DNA of 64,000 bases from assembly GCA_001730095.1 (NCBI GenBank), contig MDLF01000060.1, positions 59,851 to 123,850 on the forward strand. The letters run 5' to 3'. The stretch comes from Rhodobacteraceae bacterium (ex Bugula neritina AB1) (GTDB lineage: Bacteria; Pseudomonadota; Alphaproteobacteria; Rhodobacterales; Rhodobacteraceae). The notes under the pieces are model-generated. The model was not told the origin of the DNA, did not search any database, and worked only from the letters and a program-made list of their open reading frames with translations. This document shows, piece by piece, positions 54,227 to 63,952 of the stretch. Each line of letters begins with the position of its first letter. Within the stretch, counting starts at the first letter, position 1. Position numbers and translations under genes: made by a program.

Positions 54227-55660
54227 CTATGTCGCAGGCTTGCCATCCTCACCAGGCGGCAGCAGGTGGCTCAGCGGCAGGCTGGCCTCGATCACGGTGC
54301 CGCTCTGGGTGCCCCGTGATGACAGAATGCGCAAGGTTCCGTCAAGCTGCTCGATCCGCTCCTGCATATTGCGCAACCCGATCCCTTGCCCCATCCCCGG
54401 CCCGGTGCGAGCATCCCGTGGCGGCAGGCCACGGCCGTTATCGGTGATCCGCATGGTGGCGCCGCGGGTGTGGCCGCGCAGATCGATGCTGACCTTGGTT
54501 GCATCTGCATGGCGCTCTATATTGGTCAGCGCCTCCTGGGCGATACGGTAAAGCGCAATCTTGGCATCCTGGTCCAGACGGTTGCGGAAGACCACGGTAG
54601 AGAACTCGGTCTTGATACCGGTCCGGGCGGCAAAATCATCGGTCAGCGCCTTCAGCGCCGGACCCAGGCCAAGATCGTCCAGCACCCCCGGGCGCAAGTC
54701 GCGGCTGATCCGGCGCACTTCTGTGATGGCCGTCAGCAGGCTTTCGGTGCCTTTTTCCAAAGGGGCCGTCGCGCCGTCGCCATCGCCGCGCGACAGGCGG
54801 CGGCGGGTGTTGTCCAGCGCATAGCGCACCCCGACCAGAAGCTGGCTGATACCATCATGCAGTTCGCGGGCCACCCTGCCGCGCTCTTCCTCCTGGGCGT
54901 CAAACACCCTCTGGGTCAGCTCTTTCAGTTTGGCGTCAGCCAGCCGCCGTTCGCGGATATTCAGGAACATGCCAGAGGCAAAGACCAGTACCAGCGACAC
55001 CAAAGTAATGCCGCCGATGTAAAGGAATGTTTGCTGCACCCGTGCCTCCACTTCGGCGCGTGACGCAGCAACCGAGGCCAGCACGTCGTCGATGAAAACA
55101 CCCGTTCCAATTGCCCATTGCCAGTCCTGCAGGCCGAGCACATAGGCGATCATTTGCGCCTCTTCACCGGTCGAGGGCTTTTCCCAGGTGAAACTGTGCC
55201 ATCCCGCGCCGTCGCGGGCGAGCCGGATAAACTCATCGACCACCGGCACATTTTCACTGTCCCGCAGCCCCGCCCAGTTGCGGTTGATGTACTTGGTCTG
55301 TCGCGGGCTCACCAGATTGGTGCCGGCATAGTCATAGACAAAGAAAAACCCGTCCTTGCCATAGATCATCGCACTGAGGATCTGCGTCACCTGCTCTTTG
55401 GCGGCGGCATCATCGGGGGCCGCGAGGCCATAAATATGGGCAAATCCGTTTCGCGCTTGGGTCACATAGTTTCGCAGCTCAGCCTTCTTGGCTTCCAAGA
55501 GCTGCATTTCCAGTGCCTGTATTTCGCGCTCTGCCAGCGCACGCGACTGATATCCGACCAGAACAGCAATCGCTGTGCCGGCCACGATCAGCGGCAGGGT
55601 CATCAGCAGCGAGAGTTTCTGCGCATAGTTGGGGCGCAGAAGGATCTGGAACAGGCGCAT
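54227..55660 (-). CDS. Cache-domain sensor histidine kinase (NarL-type partner)
   Basis: The 477-residue kinase has a transmembrane helix near residue 25, a periplasmic Cache_2-like sensor (residues about 50-195, with YGKDGFFFVYDYAGTNLVSPRQTKYINRNWAGLRD), a second helix near 205-225, a HisKA_3 domain with phospho-His in RVARELHDGISQLL near residue 265 and a HATPase_c domain (DNGRGLPP and GIGLRNMQERI). Such sensors often bind small carboxylates, which fits the divergent TRAP operon. ATG 55660 is preferred to TTG 55666. It heads a leftward unit with the response regulator. Confidence 0.93.
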   Translation of the reverse strand: MRLFQILLRPNYAQKLSLLMTLPLIVAGTAIAVLVGYQSRALAEREIQALEMQLLEAKKAELRNYVTQARNGFAHIYGLAAPDDAAAKEQVTQILSAMIYGKDGFFFVYDYAGTNLVSPRQTKYINRNWAGLRDSENVPVVDEFIRLARDGAGWHSFTWEKPSTGEEAQMIAYVLGLQDWQWAIGTGVFIDDVLASVAASRAEVEARVQQTFLYIGGITLVSLVLVFASGMFLNIRERRLADAKLKELTQRVFDAQEEERGRVARELHDGISQLLVGVRYALDNTRRRLSRGDGDGATAPLEKGTESLLTAITEVRRISRDLRPGVLDDLGLGPALKALTDDFAARTGIKTEFSTVVFRNRLDQDAKIALYRIAQEALTNIERHADATKVSIDLRGHTRGATMRITDNGRGLPPRDARTGPGMGQGIGLRNMQERIEQLDGTLRILSSRGTQSGTVIEASLPLSHLLPPGEDGKPAT

Positions 55661-55942
55661 CGGCAAAGCCCCACAATAGGTCTGATGCTTCTAGCGAATC
55701 GTAGTCAGCCCGCCCAGCAGAATCAGGCGGGCGGTGAATTGTTGCAACTTGGGAAAGAGTAACGGAAACTGCGTTCGTGGCGAAAATGGGGAACATTTGA
55801 CGGGAAAGCAGGTAAAAACGTCCTCTTCTACGCAGTAGTAGGTATTCACATAAAGTTCATCACCGCTAGGCTGGCCGCACTCGAACCGATCCGCCTTGGG
55901 GGGACCTGGGGCAATCCGAAATGATAATGGGAGGAATAATAA

Positions 55943-57025
<1,083 letters not shown>

Positions 57026-57046
57026 TCTGCCTGACCGGTATCAACC

Positions 57047-57078
57047 GGATCCTCCGCCGCAGGGTGGGGGATCCTTTT
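57047..57078 (+). terminator. Partial terminator between TRAP dctP and dctQ
   Basis: GGATCCTCC (57047-57055) pairs with GGGGGATCC (57066-57074, one G-T wobble) and is followed by TTTTCC. Placed between the receptor and permease genes, it probably lets the receptor be made in excess over the membrane subunits, as is common in TRAP operons. Confidence 0.65.
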
Positions 57079-57158
57079 CCAGTTGCGTGACGCGGGGCCA
57101 AAGGCCGGCCGGAAGGCCGCGCGCCTGACCCGCCGCAGCAAAGACCCCCGGGGGAAAC

Positions 57159-58085
57159 ATGCAGGAAGAGAGTGGTCTCACCTTCTTCGGCGCCATAGCG
57201 GGCGGAGTGCTCTGGCTGGTCCAGAACCTCGCCGGCGCCTTTTACAATTTCGGCTATGCCGTCACCCATCCGCAGCTCTGGCTCGACTGGTCTGACAAAG
57301 CCTCGGTCATGCGCTTTGTCTACTACGGCGGCTCGGTCGAGTTCTTCTTTGTCGTCTTCACCGCTTTTCTGGTGCTGACCGCTATCGGTATCTACGCCCG
57401 CAGTTTCATGTGGGGCATGGTGCGGGGCCTCGAAGGGCTGGCCAACACCGTTGGACGCTTCTTTGCCTGGGCAGGGCTTCTGATGGTGCTGCAGCAGATC
57501 ATCATCGTTTTTATGCAACGGGTGTTCGCGCGGCCTGACATCAGCTTTGGTTTTGGCATTCCGTTTTCGCAGGACATCAGCTGGTTTGCCGAAGAGCTGA
57601 AGTTTTACAATGCCTTGGTGGTCTGTCTTTGTGTGACATACACCTTTGTGCAGGGCGGCCATGTGCGCGTTGACCTGATCTACTCCGGCATCAGCTTTCG
57701 CGCCAAGAAGGTGGTGGACATGCTTGGTTCTCTGCTGTTCATGATGCCTGCGGCGGTGCTGACCTGGATGTATGGCTGGTTCTTCCTGTGGCGGCATCTG
57801 ATCGTGCCGAAACCCTCGGCATCGGACAGCCTGGACCGTTTGGTGATGAAATCCCGCGCCCTGCGCTGGAACGTGGAGACCATCGGCTTCAGCCCCAACG
57901 GGTTCAACGCCTATTTCCTGTTCAAGATCCTGCTGGTGCTGTTTGCGAGCCTCGTGTTCCTGCACGCCATTGCGTTTTTCTACCGCTCGTTTCTCGAGTT
58001 CGTCGAAGGCCAGGGCAGTGAAAACAAATACCTCGACAAGGACAGTCTTGGAGAGGGTGAAGAAGCCTTTGAGGGCACGCATTAA
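57159..58085 (+). CDS. TRAP transporter small permease, long DctQ form
   Basis: This 308-residue DctQ-like subunit is longer than the usual 160-200. It has hydrophobic segments near residues 5-35, 60-80, 105-130, 150-170, 190-210 and 260-290. The DctQ core includes YNALVVCLCVTYTFVQGGHVRVDLIY, the typical region around the third helix. The start follows GGGGGAAAC. It is 14 bases from the large permease gene, so both are translated together. Confidence 0.88.
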   Translation: MQEESGLTFFGAIAGGVLWLVQNLAGAFYNFGYAVTHPQLWLDWSDKASVMRFVYYGGSVEFFFVVFTAFLVLTAIGIYARSFMWGMVRGLEGLANTVGRFFAWAGLLMVLQQIIIVFMQRVFARPDISFGFGIPFSQDISWFAEELKFYNALVVCLCVTYTFVQGGHVRVDLIYSGISFRAKKVVDMLGSLLFMMPAAVLTWMYGWFFLWRHLIVPKPSASDSLDRLVMKSRALRWNVETIGFSPNGFNAYFLFKILLVLFASLVFLHAIAFFYRSFLEFVEGQGSENKYLDKDSLGEGEEAFEGTH

Positions 58086-58099
58086 GGGACGTCGGAAAT

Positions 58100-60454
58100 A
58101 TGCTATTTGGACTTGATGGCGTCGAGATCGGCCTGCTCATCGTATTCTTCTGCCTCTTCGGGGGCATCCTCTCTGGCTTTCCGGTGGCTTTCGCCATCGG
58201 CGGTGCCGGGATCATCTCCTTCGGGATTATCGCGGCACTGGACAGCTCCGGCATCCTGATCCATCAGGCCATCGACACCTCCTCGCAGGCCTACCGCGAT
58301 CTGGTGAACTCTGGGGTCCGGCCGGATAAGGTCTCCGTTTTCCGCTACCCGGATCTGCCTAGACTGGCAGAACCTGTGTTTGTGCAGGGATGGGAAGTCG
58401 CGCTGGACCGCAACATCTCCTTTATTGTCAACCGGATGAATGAGCGGGTGCTGGCGGGGGCCTCGATCGAGACTCTGCTGGCGGTGTTGATGTTTGTTCT
58501 GATGGGGATCACCCTGGAGCGTTCCAAGATCGCCAATGACCTGCTGACCACAATGGCGCGTGTTTTCGGCCCGTTGCCTGGCGGTCTGGCGGTGTCGATT
58601 GTGGTTGTGGGCGCCTTCCTGGCAGCCTCCACCGGTATCGTCGGCGCAACCGTGGTGACCATGGGTCTGCTGGCCCTGCCGACCATGCTGCGCAACAATT
58701 ATTCGCCAGAGCTGGCGACCGGCGTGATTGCGGCGAGCGGAACGCTGGGCCAGATCATCCCGCCGTCTATCGTCATCGTTCTTCTGGGGACACTGGCGGG
58801 CGACCTTTACTCCACCGCGCAGGAAACCCGGGCGATGGAGGCAGGCTGCTCTGATGCGCTGACCTTTCTGGGTGAACCGGCGGTTGTTTCGGTTGGCACA
58901 TTGTTCCAGGCGGCGCTGCTGCCAGGCATCATGCTGGCACTGCTCTATGCGCTTTATGCCTTTGGCTATGCGCTGCTGAACCCGGAAAAGGCGCCAGCGG
59001 TTGCGCTGGAGGGCGGCACCGGCGAGGTGATCACCCGCAACGAAGGCCTGATTTGGTTCCTGGGCGTTCCGGCGGCGCTGGTGGGCGGTGCGATCCTGCT
59101 GTCGAGCTTCAATGTGATCGGCAGCCAGAACATCACCGTTTCCACCTTCTCGGATGCCGGTGAAACCGCGTCCTTGCGCACCAATGTGGGCGCTGAATGC
59201 AAGGCTGCGATGATCGACCTGCACGGCCAGGAGGCCTGGGACGCTGCAGTTGCAGAACAGGACGTGATTGATGCAGCAGGCGGTGTGACGCTGTCGGCAA
59301 GACTGAGCGAAGAGGAAATTGCAGCAGCCCGCGTGGCCAAGATCGCTGCCGCTGCCCCGATCGGCACCGGTATCTCTGTGATCATGGTTCTGCTGGCTCT
59401 GGTGCTGGCCTTTGGCCGTGGCGTGGCGCCATCGCGCGATACCAAGCCGCTGGTTCTGGGCGCGATTGGCATTCTGCTGATTGCGCTGGTGGATCTGGTG
59501 GCCGTTGCGCCGACAACCTCTGCCGGGGTGACAGTGCTGTGGATTGCGCTGCCGCTTCTGCTGGCGCTTTATGGCTGCCGCGAGGCTGCGGCCCGCTGCG
59601 CCAGGAACGATCTGATCCGGGTGGTGTTCCCACCGCTGGTGCTGATCGTTGCGGTGCTGGGCTCGATTCTGGGCGGCATCACCAACCCGACACCAGCTGC
59701 AGCGCTGGGGGCAGGCGGTGCCATCATGCTGGCGGCCTACCGCAAGCTGCAGGATGAAGGCAAATCAGGCAAGATCATCATCTGGTCCACCTTTGCCGTG
59801 ATGATCAGTATCCTGATCGGCATGAATTTTGACCTGCGTGTGAACCAGGGCGGGGTCAGCGTGGAAAGCTGGATTGCGTTTTTTGCTGCCTATGGCGCCT
59901 ATCTCTATGCGCTGTTCGGGCTGCTTTATGGCTGCTGGGTGCTGTTCCGTTCCGGCGTGCTGACGCCGGTGGTGCGGGAAACCGCCAAGGTGACCTCTAT
60001 GGTCTTCACGATCCTGATCGGCTCGCAGCTGCTCAATCTGGTGGTGATCTCCTTTGGCGGCGAGCACTATATCCAGCAGTTCCTGAAGAGCTTTGACAAT
60101 GAGATGACGGTCTTCCTGATCGTGATGCTGGTCTTGTTCTTCCTGGGCTTTGTGTTGGACTTCCTGGAGATCATCTACATCGTGATCCCGATCGTCGGGC
60201 CGGTGATCTACGGCGGATCGTTTGATCCGAAATGGGTGACGATCATGGTGGCGGTGAACCTGCAGACGTCGTTCCTGACACCGCCCTTTGGTTTTGCGCT
60301 GTTCTATCTGCGCGGGGTTGCGCCGAAGGAAGTGACGACAGCCCATATTTACCGCGGGATTGTGCCCTTTGTGCTGATCCAGGTGGTGGGCATCGCCATC
60401 CTGTGGGCATTCCCGTCGATTGTGACCATCGTGCCGGCGCTGATCCCGAACTGA
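58100..60454 (+). CDS. TRAP transporter large permease DctM, unusually long (784 aa)
   Basis: The 784-residue permease keeps the DctM core at its ends (IGLLIVFFCLFGGILSGFPVAFAIGG at the start, ASTGIVGATVVTMGLLALP near residue 180 and SFLTPPFGFALFYLRGVAP near residue 720). About 340 extra residues lie between them. They comprise a soluble stretch (about 330-430, Ala- and Glu-rich) and several additional hydrophobic helices (about 430-600). Standard DctM is about 430 residues. Similar long forms accompany TakP-like receptors in related bacteria. It ends the operon before a strong terminator. Confidence 0.92.
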   Translation: MLFGLDGVEIGLLIVFFCLFGGILSGFPVAFAIGGAGIISFGIIAALDSSGILIHQAIDTSSQAYRDLVNSGVRPDKVSVFRYPDLPRLAEPVFVQGWEVALDRNISFIVNRMNERVLAGASIETLLAVLMFVLMGITLERSKIANDLLTTMARVFGPLPGGLAVSIVVVGAFLAASTGIVGATVVTMGLLALPTMLRNNYSPELATGVIAASGTLGQIIPPSIVIVLLGTLAGDLYSTAQETRAMEAGCSDALTFLGEPAVVSVGTLFQAALLPGIMLALLYALYAFGYALLNPEKAPAVALEGGTGEVITRNEGLIWFLGVPAALVGGAILLSSFNVIGSQNITVSTFSDAGETASLRTNVGAECKAAMIDLHGQEAWDAAVAEQDVIDAAGGVTLSARLSEEEIAAARVAKIAAAAPIGTGISVIMVLLALVLAFGRGVAPSRDTKPLVLGAIGILLIALVDLVAVAPTTSAGVTVLWIALPLLLALYGCREAAARCARNDLIRVVFPPLVLIVAVLGSILGGITNPTPAAALGAGGAIMLAAYRKLQDEGKSGKIIIWSTFAVMISILIGMNFDLRVNQGGVSVESWIAFFAAYGAYLYALFGLLYGCWVLFRSGVLTPVVRETAKVTSMVFTILIGSQLLNLVVISFGGEHYIQQFLKSFDNEMTVFLIVMLVLFFLGFVLDFLEIIYIVIPIVGPVIYGGSFDPKWVTIMVAVNLQTSFLTPPFGFALFYLRGVAPKEVTTAHIYRGIVPFVLIQVVGIAILWAFPSIVTIVPALIPN

Positions 60455-60484
60455 CCGGTGCAATTTCATTGGTATGAAACGGAA

Positions 60485-60511
60485 AAAAGGGGCCCGAAGC
60501 GGGCCCCTTTT
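60485..60511 (+). terminator. Intrinsic terminator of the TakP-type TRAP operon
   Basis: An 11-bp perfect stem AAAAGGGGCCC/GGGCCCCTTTT (60485-60495 with 60501-60511) encloses GAAGC and ends in T. It lies 30 bases after the dctM stop. Confidence 0.92.
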
Positions 60512-60525
60512 GCATGTCCTGAGCG

Positions 60526-60590
60526 GGCAGGGGCGCTGCCCCTCTGCGCCGCTGGCGCATTCACCCCGGAGTATTTGAGGAAAGATGAAA
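60526..60590. repeat. Roseobacter-type intergenic repeat, copy 3
   Basis: The segment has the same 20-base start as 2641-2660, GGCAGGGGCGCTGCCCCTCT, then ATTCACCCCGGAGTATTTGA and an AAAGATGAAAG tail that matches the inverted copy at 31908-31955. It lies between the convergent dctM and VOC genes, as do the other copies, always at the ends of converging genes. Confidence 0.75.
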
Positions 60591-60606
60591 GATATTGGCG
60601 CGGACT

Positions 60607-60990
60607 TCAGGTGAACTGGATCAGGTCCCAGCGGTTGCCGAAAGGATCGCGCCAGATCGCAACCGTGCCATAGGGTTCATGCCGCGGTTCTTCCTCGAAG
60701 GTCACGCCGGTGGCCAGCATTTTCGCATGATCGCGGGCGAAATCGTCTGTGGCCAGAAACAAGCCGACGCGGCCGCCGAACTGATCGCCAATGACGGCCT
60801 TTTGCACGGGCCCATCAGCGCGGGCCAGGATCAGGCTGCCCTGTTCAGCACCGGGCGGCAGGATCCGCACCCAGCGTTTGCGGCCCTGATCCACGTCTTC
60901 TGCCAGCTGCCAGCCCAGCTGACCGCAGTAAAAGGCGATGGCAGCGTCATAGTCCGGCACCACCAGTGACACGGCGTGAAGGAATTGCAT
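60607..60990 (-). CDS. VOC (glyoxalase/bleomycin resistance) superfamily protein
   Basis: The 127-residue protein has the paired beta-alpha-beta-beta-beta modules of the VOC fold ([32 protein letters not shown] at the start; FATDDF... and DPFGNRWDLIQFT at the end). A Glu in EEPRHEPYGTVAIWRDP may be a metal ligand. Function is undetermined. The start ATG overlaps the stop of the leucyltransferase gene (TGATG), so it is translated from the same mRNA. Confidence 0.88.
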   Translation of the reverse strand: MQFLHAVSLVVPDYDAAIAFYCGQLGWQLAEDVDQGRKRWVRILPPGAEQGSLILARADGPVQKAVIGDQFGGRVGLFLATDDFARDHAKMLATGVTFEEEPRHEPYGTVAIWRDPFGNRWDLIQFT

Positions 60991-61814
60991 CAGCGTTTTT
61001 TGTGAATCGGCTGTTCGGGCAGCTGGATATTGGCAACCTGTTCGGCAATCGGATCTGTCGACAGCGGGTGGCCGGCGGTTTCGAATTGCGCGGGGTCGGC
61101 CATCTTCTTCCATGCGCTCTGGTAATAGATTTCCAGACCGGAGAATTTGGCCTTGTAGCCCATTTTCTGGCTGCCCGGTACCCAATAGCCGAGGTAGACA
61201 TAGGGCAGCCCGGCTTCCTGTGCGATCTTGATATGATCCAGGATCATGAAGGTGCCGAGCGAGTCCTGGGGGCGATCCGGGGCGTAGAAGGAATAGACCA
61301 TGCTGAGGCCGTCCTCCAGCACATCGGTCAGCGACACCGCCGTCAGCTCACTGCTGCCGGGCACCGCATATTCCACCACCCGGCTGCGCACGGGTGTTTC
61401 CTCGATCATCGCGGCATATTCAAAGACGTCCATGTCGGCCATGCCGCCATCGGCGTGGCGGCTGTCCAGGTATTTGCGAAACAGGGCGAACTGATCCTCG
61501 GTCGCCCAGGGCGAAGTCGCCCGCCGTTCCAGATGCGCGTTGCGTTTCAGGGTGCGTTTCTGGCTGCGGCTGGGGCTGAAAGCCGCCACGTCAATCCGTG
61601 CCGACAGGCAGGCAGAACAGTCCGAGCAGGACGGGCGGTACAGCACATTCTGCGAGCGGCGGAACCCTTGCTGGCTGAGGCTATTGTTCAGCTGGTCGAC
61701 CCCGTCGCCCTGCAGCGCGGTAAACAGCTTCCGCTCCATCCGGCCCTCCAGATAGGGGCAGGGTTGCGGCGCAGTCACATAGAACTGCGGGGCAATGGGA
61801 AGAGTATGGCGCAT
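60990..61814 (-). CDS. bpt: Leucyl-tRNA--protein transferase Bpt (aspartate/glutamate leucyltransferase)
   Basis: The 274-residue cytosolic enzyme attaches Leu to N-terminal Asp or Glu of proteins and marks them for N-degron proteolysis. Diagnostic features are an N-terminal Cys region ([14 protein letters not shown]), [14 protein letters not shown] near residue 62, [24 protein letters not shown] and [22 protein letters not shown] near residue 220, which are shared with ATE1-type transferases. The start is the ATG at 61814. It forms a unit with the VOC gene. The RDD gene upstream ends 129 bases before. Confidence 0.95.
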   Translation of the reverse strand: MRHTLPIAPQFYVTAPQPCPYLEGRMERKLFTALQGDGVDQLNNSLSQQGFRRSQNVLYRPSCSDCSACLSARIDVAAFSPSRSQKRTLKRNAHLERRATSPWATEDQFALFRKYLDSRHADGGMADMDVFEYAAMIEETPVRSRVVEYAVPGSSELTAVSLTDVLEDGLSMVYSFYAPDRPQDSLGTFMILDHIKIAQEAGLPYVYLGYWVPGSQKMGYKAKFSGLEIYYQSAWKKMADPAQFETAGHPLSTDPIAEQVANIQLPEQPIHKKR

Positions 61815-61943
61815 CAGAACCCGTCAGCAATTTCGCGGAGCAGGCGGAACGGATCGCCTGCGGTTGCAAGGATGATAGCAACGCGGTTCCAATGCGCCAA
61901 GCGGTCTTGTGGAAAATGGTTTAGCGGTGGTTTGCAGGTTTCC

Positions 61944-62375
61944 TTAAACACGCCGGTTCAGCATCACCGTGCCCAGGAAATGGTCCGTCAGGCCCTGGCC
62001 GCGCGATGAGGTGAGCATCAGGATCACAGAGATCACCTGCAGCACCGGCAGTGCCAGCGACAGGGTGTAACCGGCGGTGTGCAGGGCGGCCATGCCGCTG
62101 TCCATCCGCTGTCCCGCGCTGTCACGTAGTTCGATCCCGGCAAATCGCATGCCCCAGGTGGCGGATCCGTTTGCGATGGTCACGGTCCGGTAGGCAAAGC
62201 CAACTGCCAGATACAGAAGCGGCCAGATGAACAGGCCGGTAAAGGCGGTCAGCACCACCGTGCCGGCGCTGAGAGCGAAGATCAGCAGGCTGTCGATCAT
62301 CCAGGCGATCAGACGCTTGGTGGGAACGGACGCATAGAATTCTGCCTGGTAATCGGGATCGGGCAGGGCGGTCAT
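61944..62375 (-). CDS. RDD-family membrane protein
   Basis: The 143-residue protein has the RDD domain: after the N-terminal polar region (YASVPTKRLIAWMIDSLLIF, with conserved Arg and Asp), two or three helices follow and a loop TVTIANGSATWGMRFAGIELRDSAG near residue 85. Such proteins may be small transport or antiporter-like components; the function is uncertain. It lies on the same strand as bpt, 129 bases upstream of its start. Confidence 0.88.
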   Translation of the reverse strand: MTALPDPDYQAEFYASVPTKRLIAWMIDSLLIFALSAGTVVLTAFTGLFIWPLLYLAVGFAYRTVTIANGSATWGMRFAGIELRDSAGQRMDSGMAALHTAGYTLSLALPVLQVISVILMLTSSRGQGLTDHFLGTVMLNRRV

Positions 62376-62410
62376 GAAGCAATGTCCTTTGCAGCAAAGA
62401 ATATGGGAAA

Positions 62411-62436
62411 GCCCCGCCCGGATGGTTGGGCGGGGC
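62411..62436 (-). terminator. Intrinsic terminator of the DUF2852 gene
   Basis: GCCCCGCCC (62411-62419) pairs with GGGCGGGGC (62428-62436); on the minus strand a TTTCCC tail follows. It starts 17 bases beyond the stop at 62454. Confidence 0.75.
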
Positions 62437-62453
62437 AGCTGGAGGATGCAGGA

Positions 62454-62909
62454 TCAGTGGCGCTTGGGGTCGCGCTGATCTTCTCCGTCGTCCTCCATGT
62501 CTTCACTGGACGCGGTGCGGGCACGTTCATCCATGAACTCGTCAAACTCTGCCTTGTCCTTGGCTTCGCGCAGGCGCTGCAGGAAGGCATCAAAGTCATG
62601 CTGTTCCTGCTCCAGGCGGTGCAGAGTATCGGCTTTATAGGCGTCAAAGGCGCTGTTGCCCGAGGGTTTCATCGCCGAAAAGCCATAGCGCGACCAGGGC
62701 TTGCGGTGGCGGCAGGAGGATTTGCTGAACATGCGTTTGCTCCAGATCATGTAGAAGAGAAGGGCCAGGCCAACCGGCCAGAAAAACACGAAACCCAGAA
62801 CCATGGCGGCAATCCAGGCGCCTTTGCCTTTGCTGTCCAGCCAGGCTTCGCTGCGGGAAAACCAGCCCTGTACCGGGGTGGCAGGGGCGGTCGGGGTGAA
62901 ACTCGTCAT
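62454..62909 (-). CDS. DUF2852 membrane protein
   Basis: The 151-residue protein has a hydrophobic segment near residues 30-55 (WIAAMVLGFVFFWPVGLALLFYMIW), a basic patch and an acidic, coiled-coil-like C-terminus (TLHRLEQEQHDFDAFLQRLREAKDKAEFDEFMDERA). This is the DUF2852 pattern of alphaproteobacteria; the function is unknown. The start at 62909 follows GGAGG. Its upstream region holds two 19-bp near-palindromes that may control it. Confidence 0.88.
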   Translation of the reverse strand: MTSFTPTAPATPVQGWFSRSEAWLDSKGKGAWIAAMVLGFVFFWPVGLALLFYMIWSKRMFSKSSCRHRKPWSRYGFSAMKPSGNSAFDAYKADTLHRLEQEQHDFDAFLQRLREAKDKAEFDEFMDERARTASSEDMEDDGEDQRDPKRH

Positions 62910-62933
62910 CGGGGTCCTCCAGGTTACGGGTGA

Positions 62934-63011
62934 ATGTAAATCCCTTTCACATGAATGCATATCGGAAGCCGTCCGGATGCTTTCAAGCCCTCATGTAAAT
63001 CTTTTTCACAT
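62934..63011. promoter_or_regulatory. Two copies of the 19-bp near-palindrome ATGTAAA-N5-TTCACAT
   Basis: Positions 62934-62952 and 62993-63011 differ only in two central bases (TCCCT and TCTTT). Arms ATGTAAA and TTCACAT are inverted repeats with one mismatch. Centres are 59 bp apart, nearly six helical turns. They lie 25 and 84 bases upstream of the DUF2852 start. They look like operators for a dimeric repressor or activator that I cannot name. Confidence 0.6.
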
Positions 63012-63080
63012 CTTTGGCGGTTTGATCGCGGAACGCTTGCATCTGCTGCTGTAGCGGGACTGTAGCGGGTGTAGCTGTAG

Positions 63081-63238
63081 CGGGACACTTCGCGTTGCAG
63101 TGCGGGACACTTCCCGTTGCAGCAACTCATTTTCGTGAATTCCCTGATTTTTAGAGTGTTTCCGGGGGGATTTCCAGCCCCGGTGCGGCGCGTCTGGCAA
63201 TTGCCTGCGCTCTGGCCTTGGGACACTTCAAATTGCAG
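63081..63238. repeat. Repeats of CGGGACACTTCNCGTTGCAG with 22-bp spacing
   Basis: Copies at 63081-63100 and 63103-63122 are identical but for one base and are spaced exactly 22 bp apart. A diverged third copy lies at 63220-63238 (GGGACACTTCAAATTGCAG), and the inverted core AGTGTC occurs near 63261. Upstream, TGTAGCGGG occurs three times (63050-63084). Regularly spaced sites like these are typical of transposase-binding ends of Mu-, Tn7- or IS21-like elements. No transposase gene is in the window. Confidence 0.65.
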
Positions 63239-63291
63239 TAACCGGAAATCTGCCGCCCGAAGTGTCTAAATCCGGCGGGCGGCAGGGGTCT

Positions 63292-63573
63292 TTAAACGGT
63301 CTTTAAAAAAACGTTGAAGGAATTGGCCCCGACAGCGACCAATATCAGCTCCGCCCCCAGGGGTGCCAAAGCGCGCTTCCAAAGTTGCAGGGCGCTTTCC
63401 CCCGGCAGGATCTGCACGGCCCCCTGCAAGCGTCGGCCACCTGCCGCAACAACCGGCCCGCCATCAATCTCCGCGCTGAGCCAATAGACTGAGTCGCCGG
63501 TTATCCGCTGGCCGTCGGCCAGACAGTCGCGGATTGCGTGCCGCCCTTTGCATTCGGGAAGAGACTTGCTCCC
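63292..63573 (-). pseudogene. Formyltransferase remnant (C-terminal part only)
   Basis: On the minus strand the frame between the in-frame stop TAG (63576-63574) and the stop TAA (63294-63292) encodes 93 residues with no usable start. It includes SLPECKGRHAIRDCLADGQ, then TGDSVYWLSAEIDGGPVV and a C-terminal helix. This corresponds to the SLLPxxKGxHA...G...H/Y...DxGP part of formyl-transferase domains (methionyl-tRNA or phosphoribosylglycinamide formyltransferase-like). The N-terminal Rossmann part and the catalytic Asn-His-Asp start are missing, so the gene is broken at its 5' end near 63570. Confidence 0.65.
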
Positions 63574-63661
63574 CTATTCTTCTGCGGATGCTGGAAGAGT
63601 TTTTATGCAGCCGCAGGTATTTTGATTTTTTTGTGGGGTAATATTTCCCTGTTTCTGATGT

Positions 63662-63952
63662 TTACCGCCATTCACCATCAGTATCTGGATCATGTGCCCG
63701 TGCGCGAATAATAACGGCGTCGGTGAGCTTGTCGCGACGCTCTTTCGCATTGATTTGGAGGTGCACAGGAAGTTTTTTCCATTCCGCTTCTTGTATGATG
63801 TATCGATCTTCTGCGGTGGTCATTACTTCAGCAACATCTCCGACCAATTCTTTTCCTTCCGCATCAATCAGGTGGACCCGAAACCCAGTTGCCATCGTTG
63901 TGTCAACTTTTCGAATCTTGTAAAGGCCATCGAGACGCACTTCTGTCGACAT
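63662..63952 (-). CDS. Small hypothetical protein in AT-richer DNA
   Basis: The 96-residue charged protein contains VRLDGLYKIRKVDTTMATGF, GKELVGDVAEVMTTAEDRYIIQE and NAKERRDKLTDAVIIRARAHDPD, with no cysteines or membrane helix. The composition is protein-like in this frame and not in the overlapping opposite frame. I do not recognise the family. The upstream ribosome site is weak. The base composition from about 63575 is lower in GC than the window in general, which suggests transferred DNA. Confidence 0.55.
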   Translation of the reverse strand: MSTEVRLDGLYKIRKVDTTMATGFRVHLIDAEGKELVGDVAEVMTTAEDRYIIQEAEWKKLPVHLQINAKERRDKLTDAVIIRARAHDPDTDGEWR

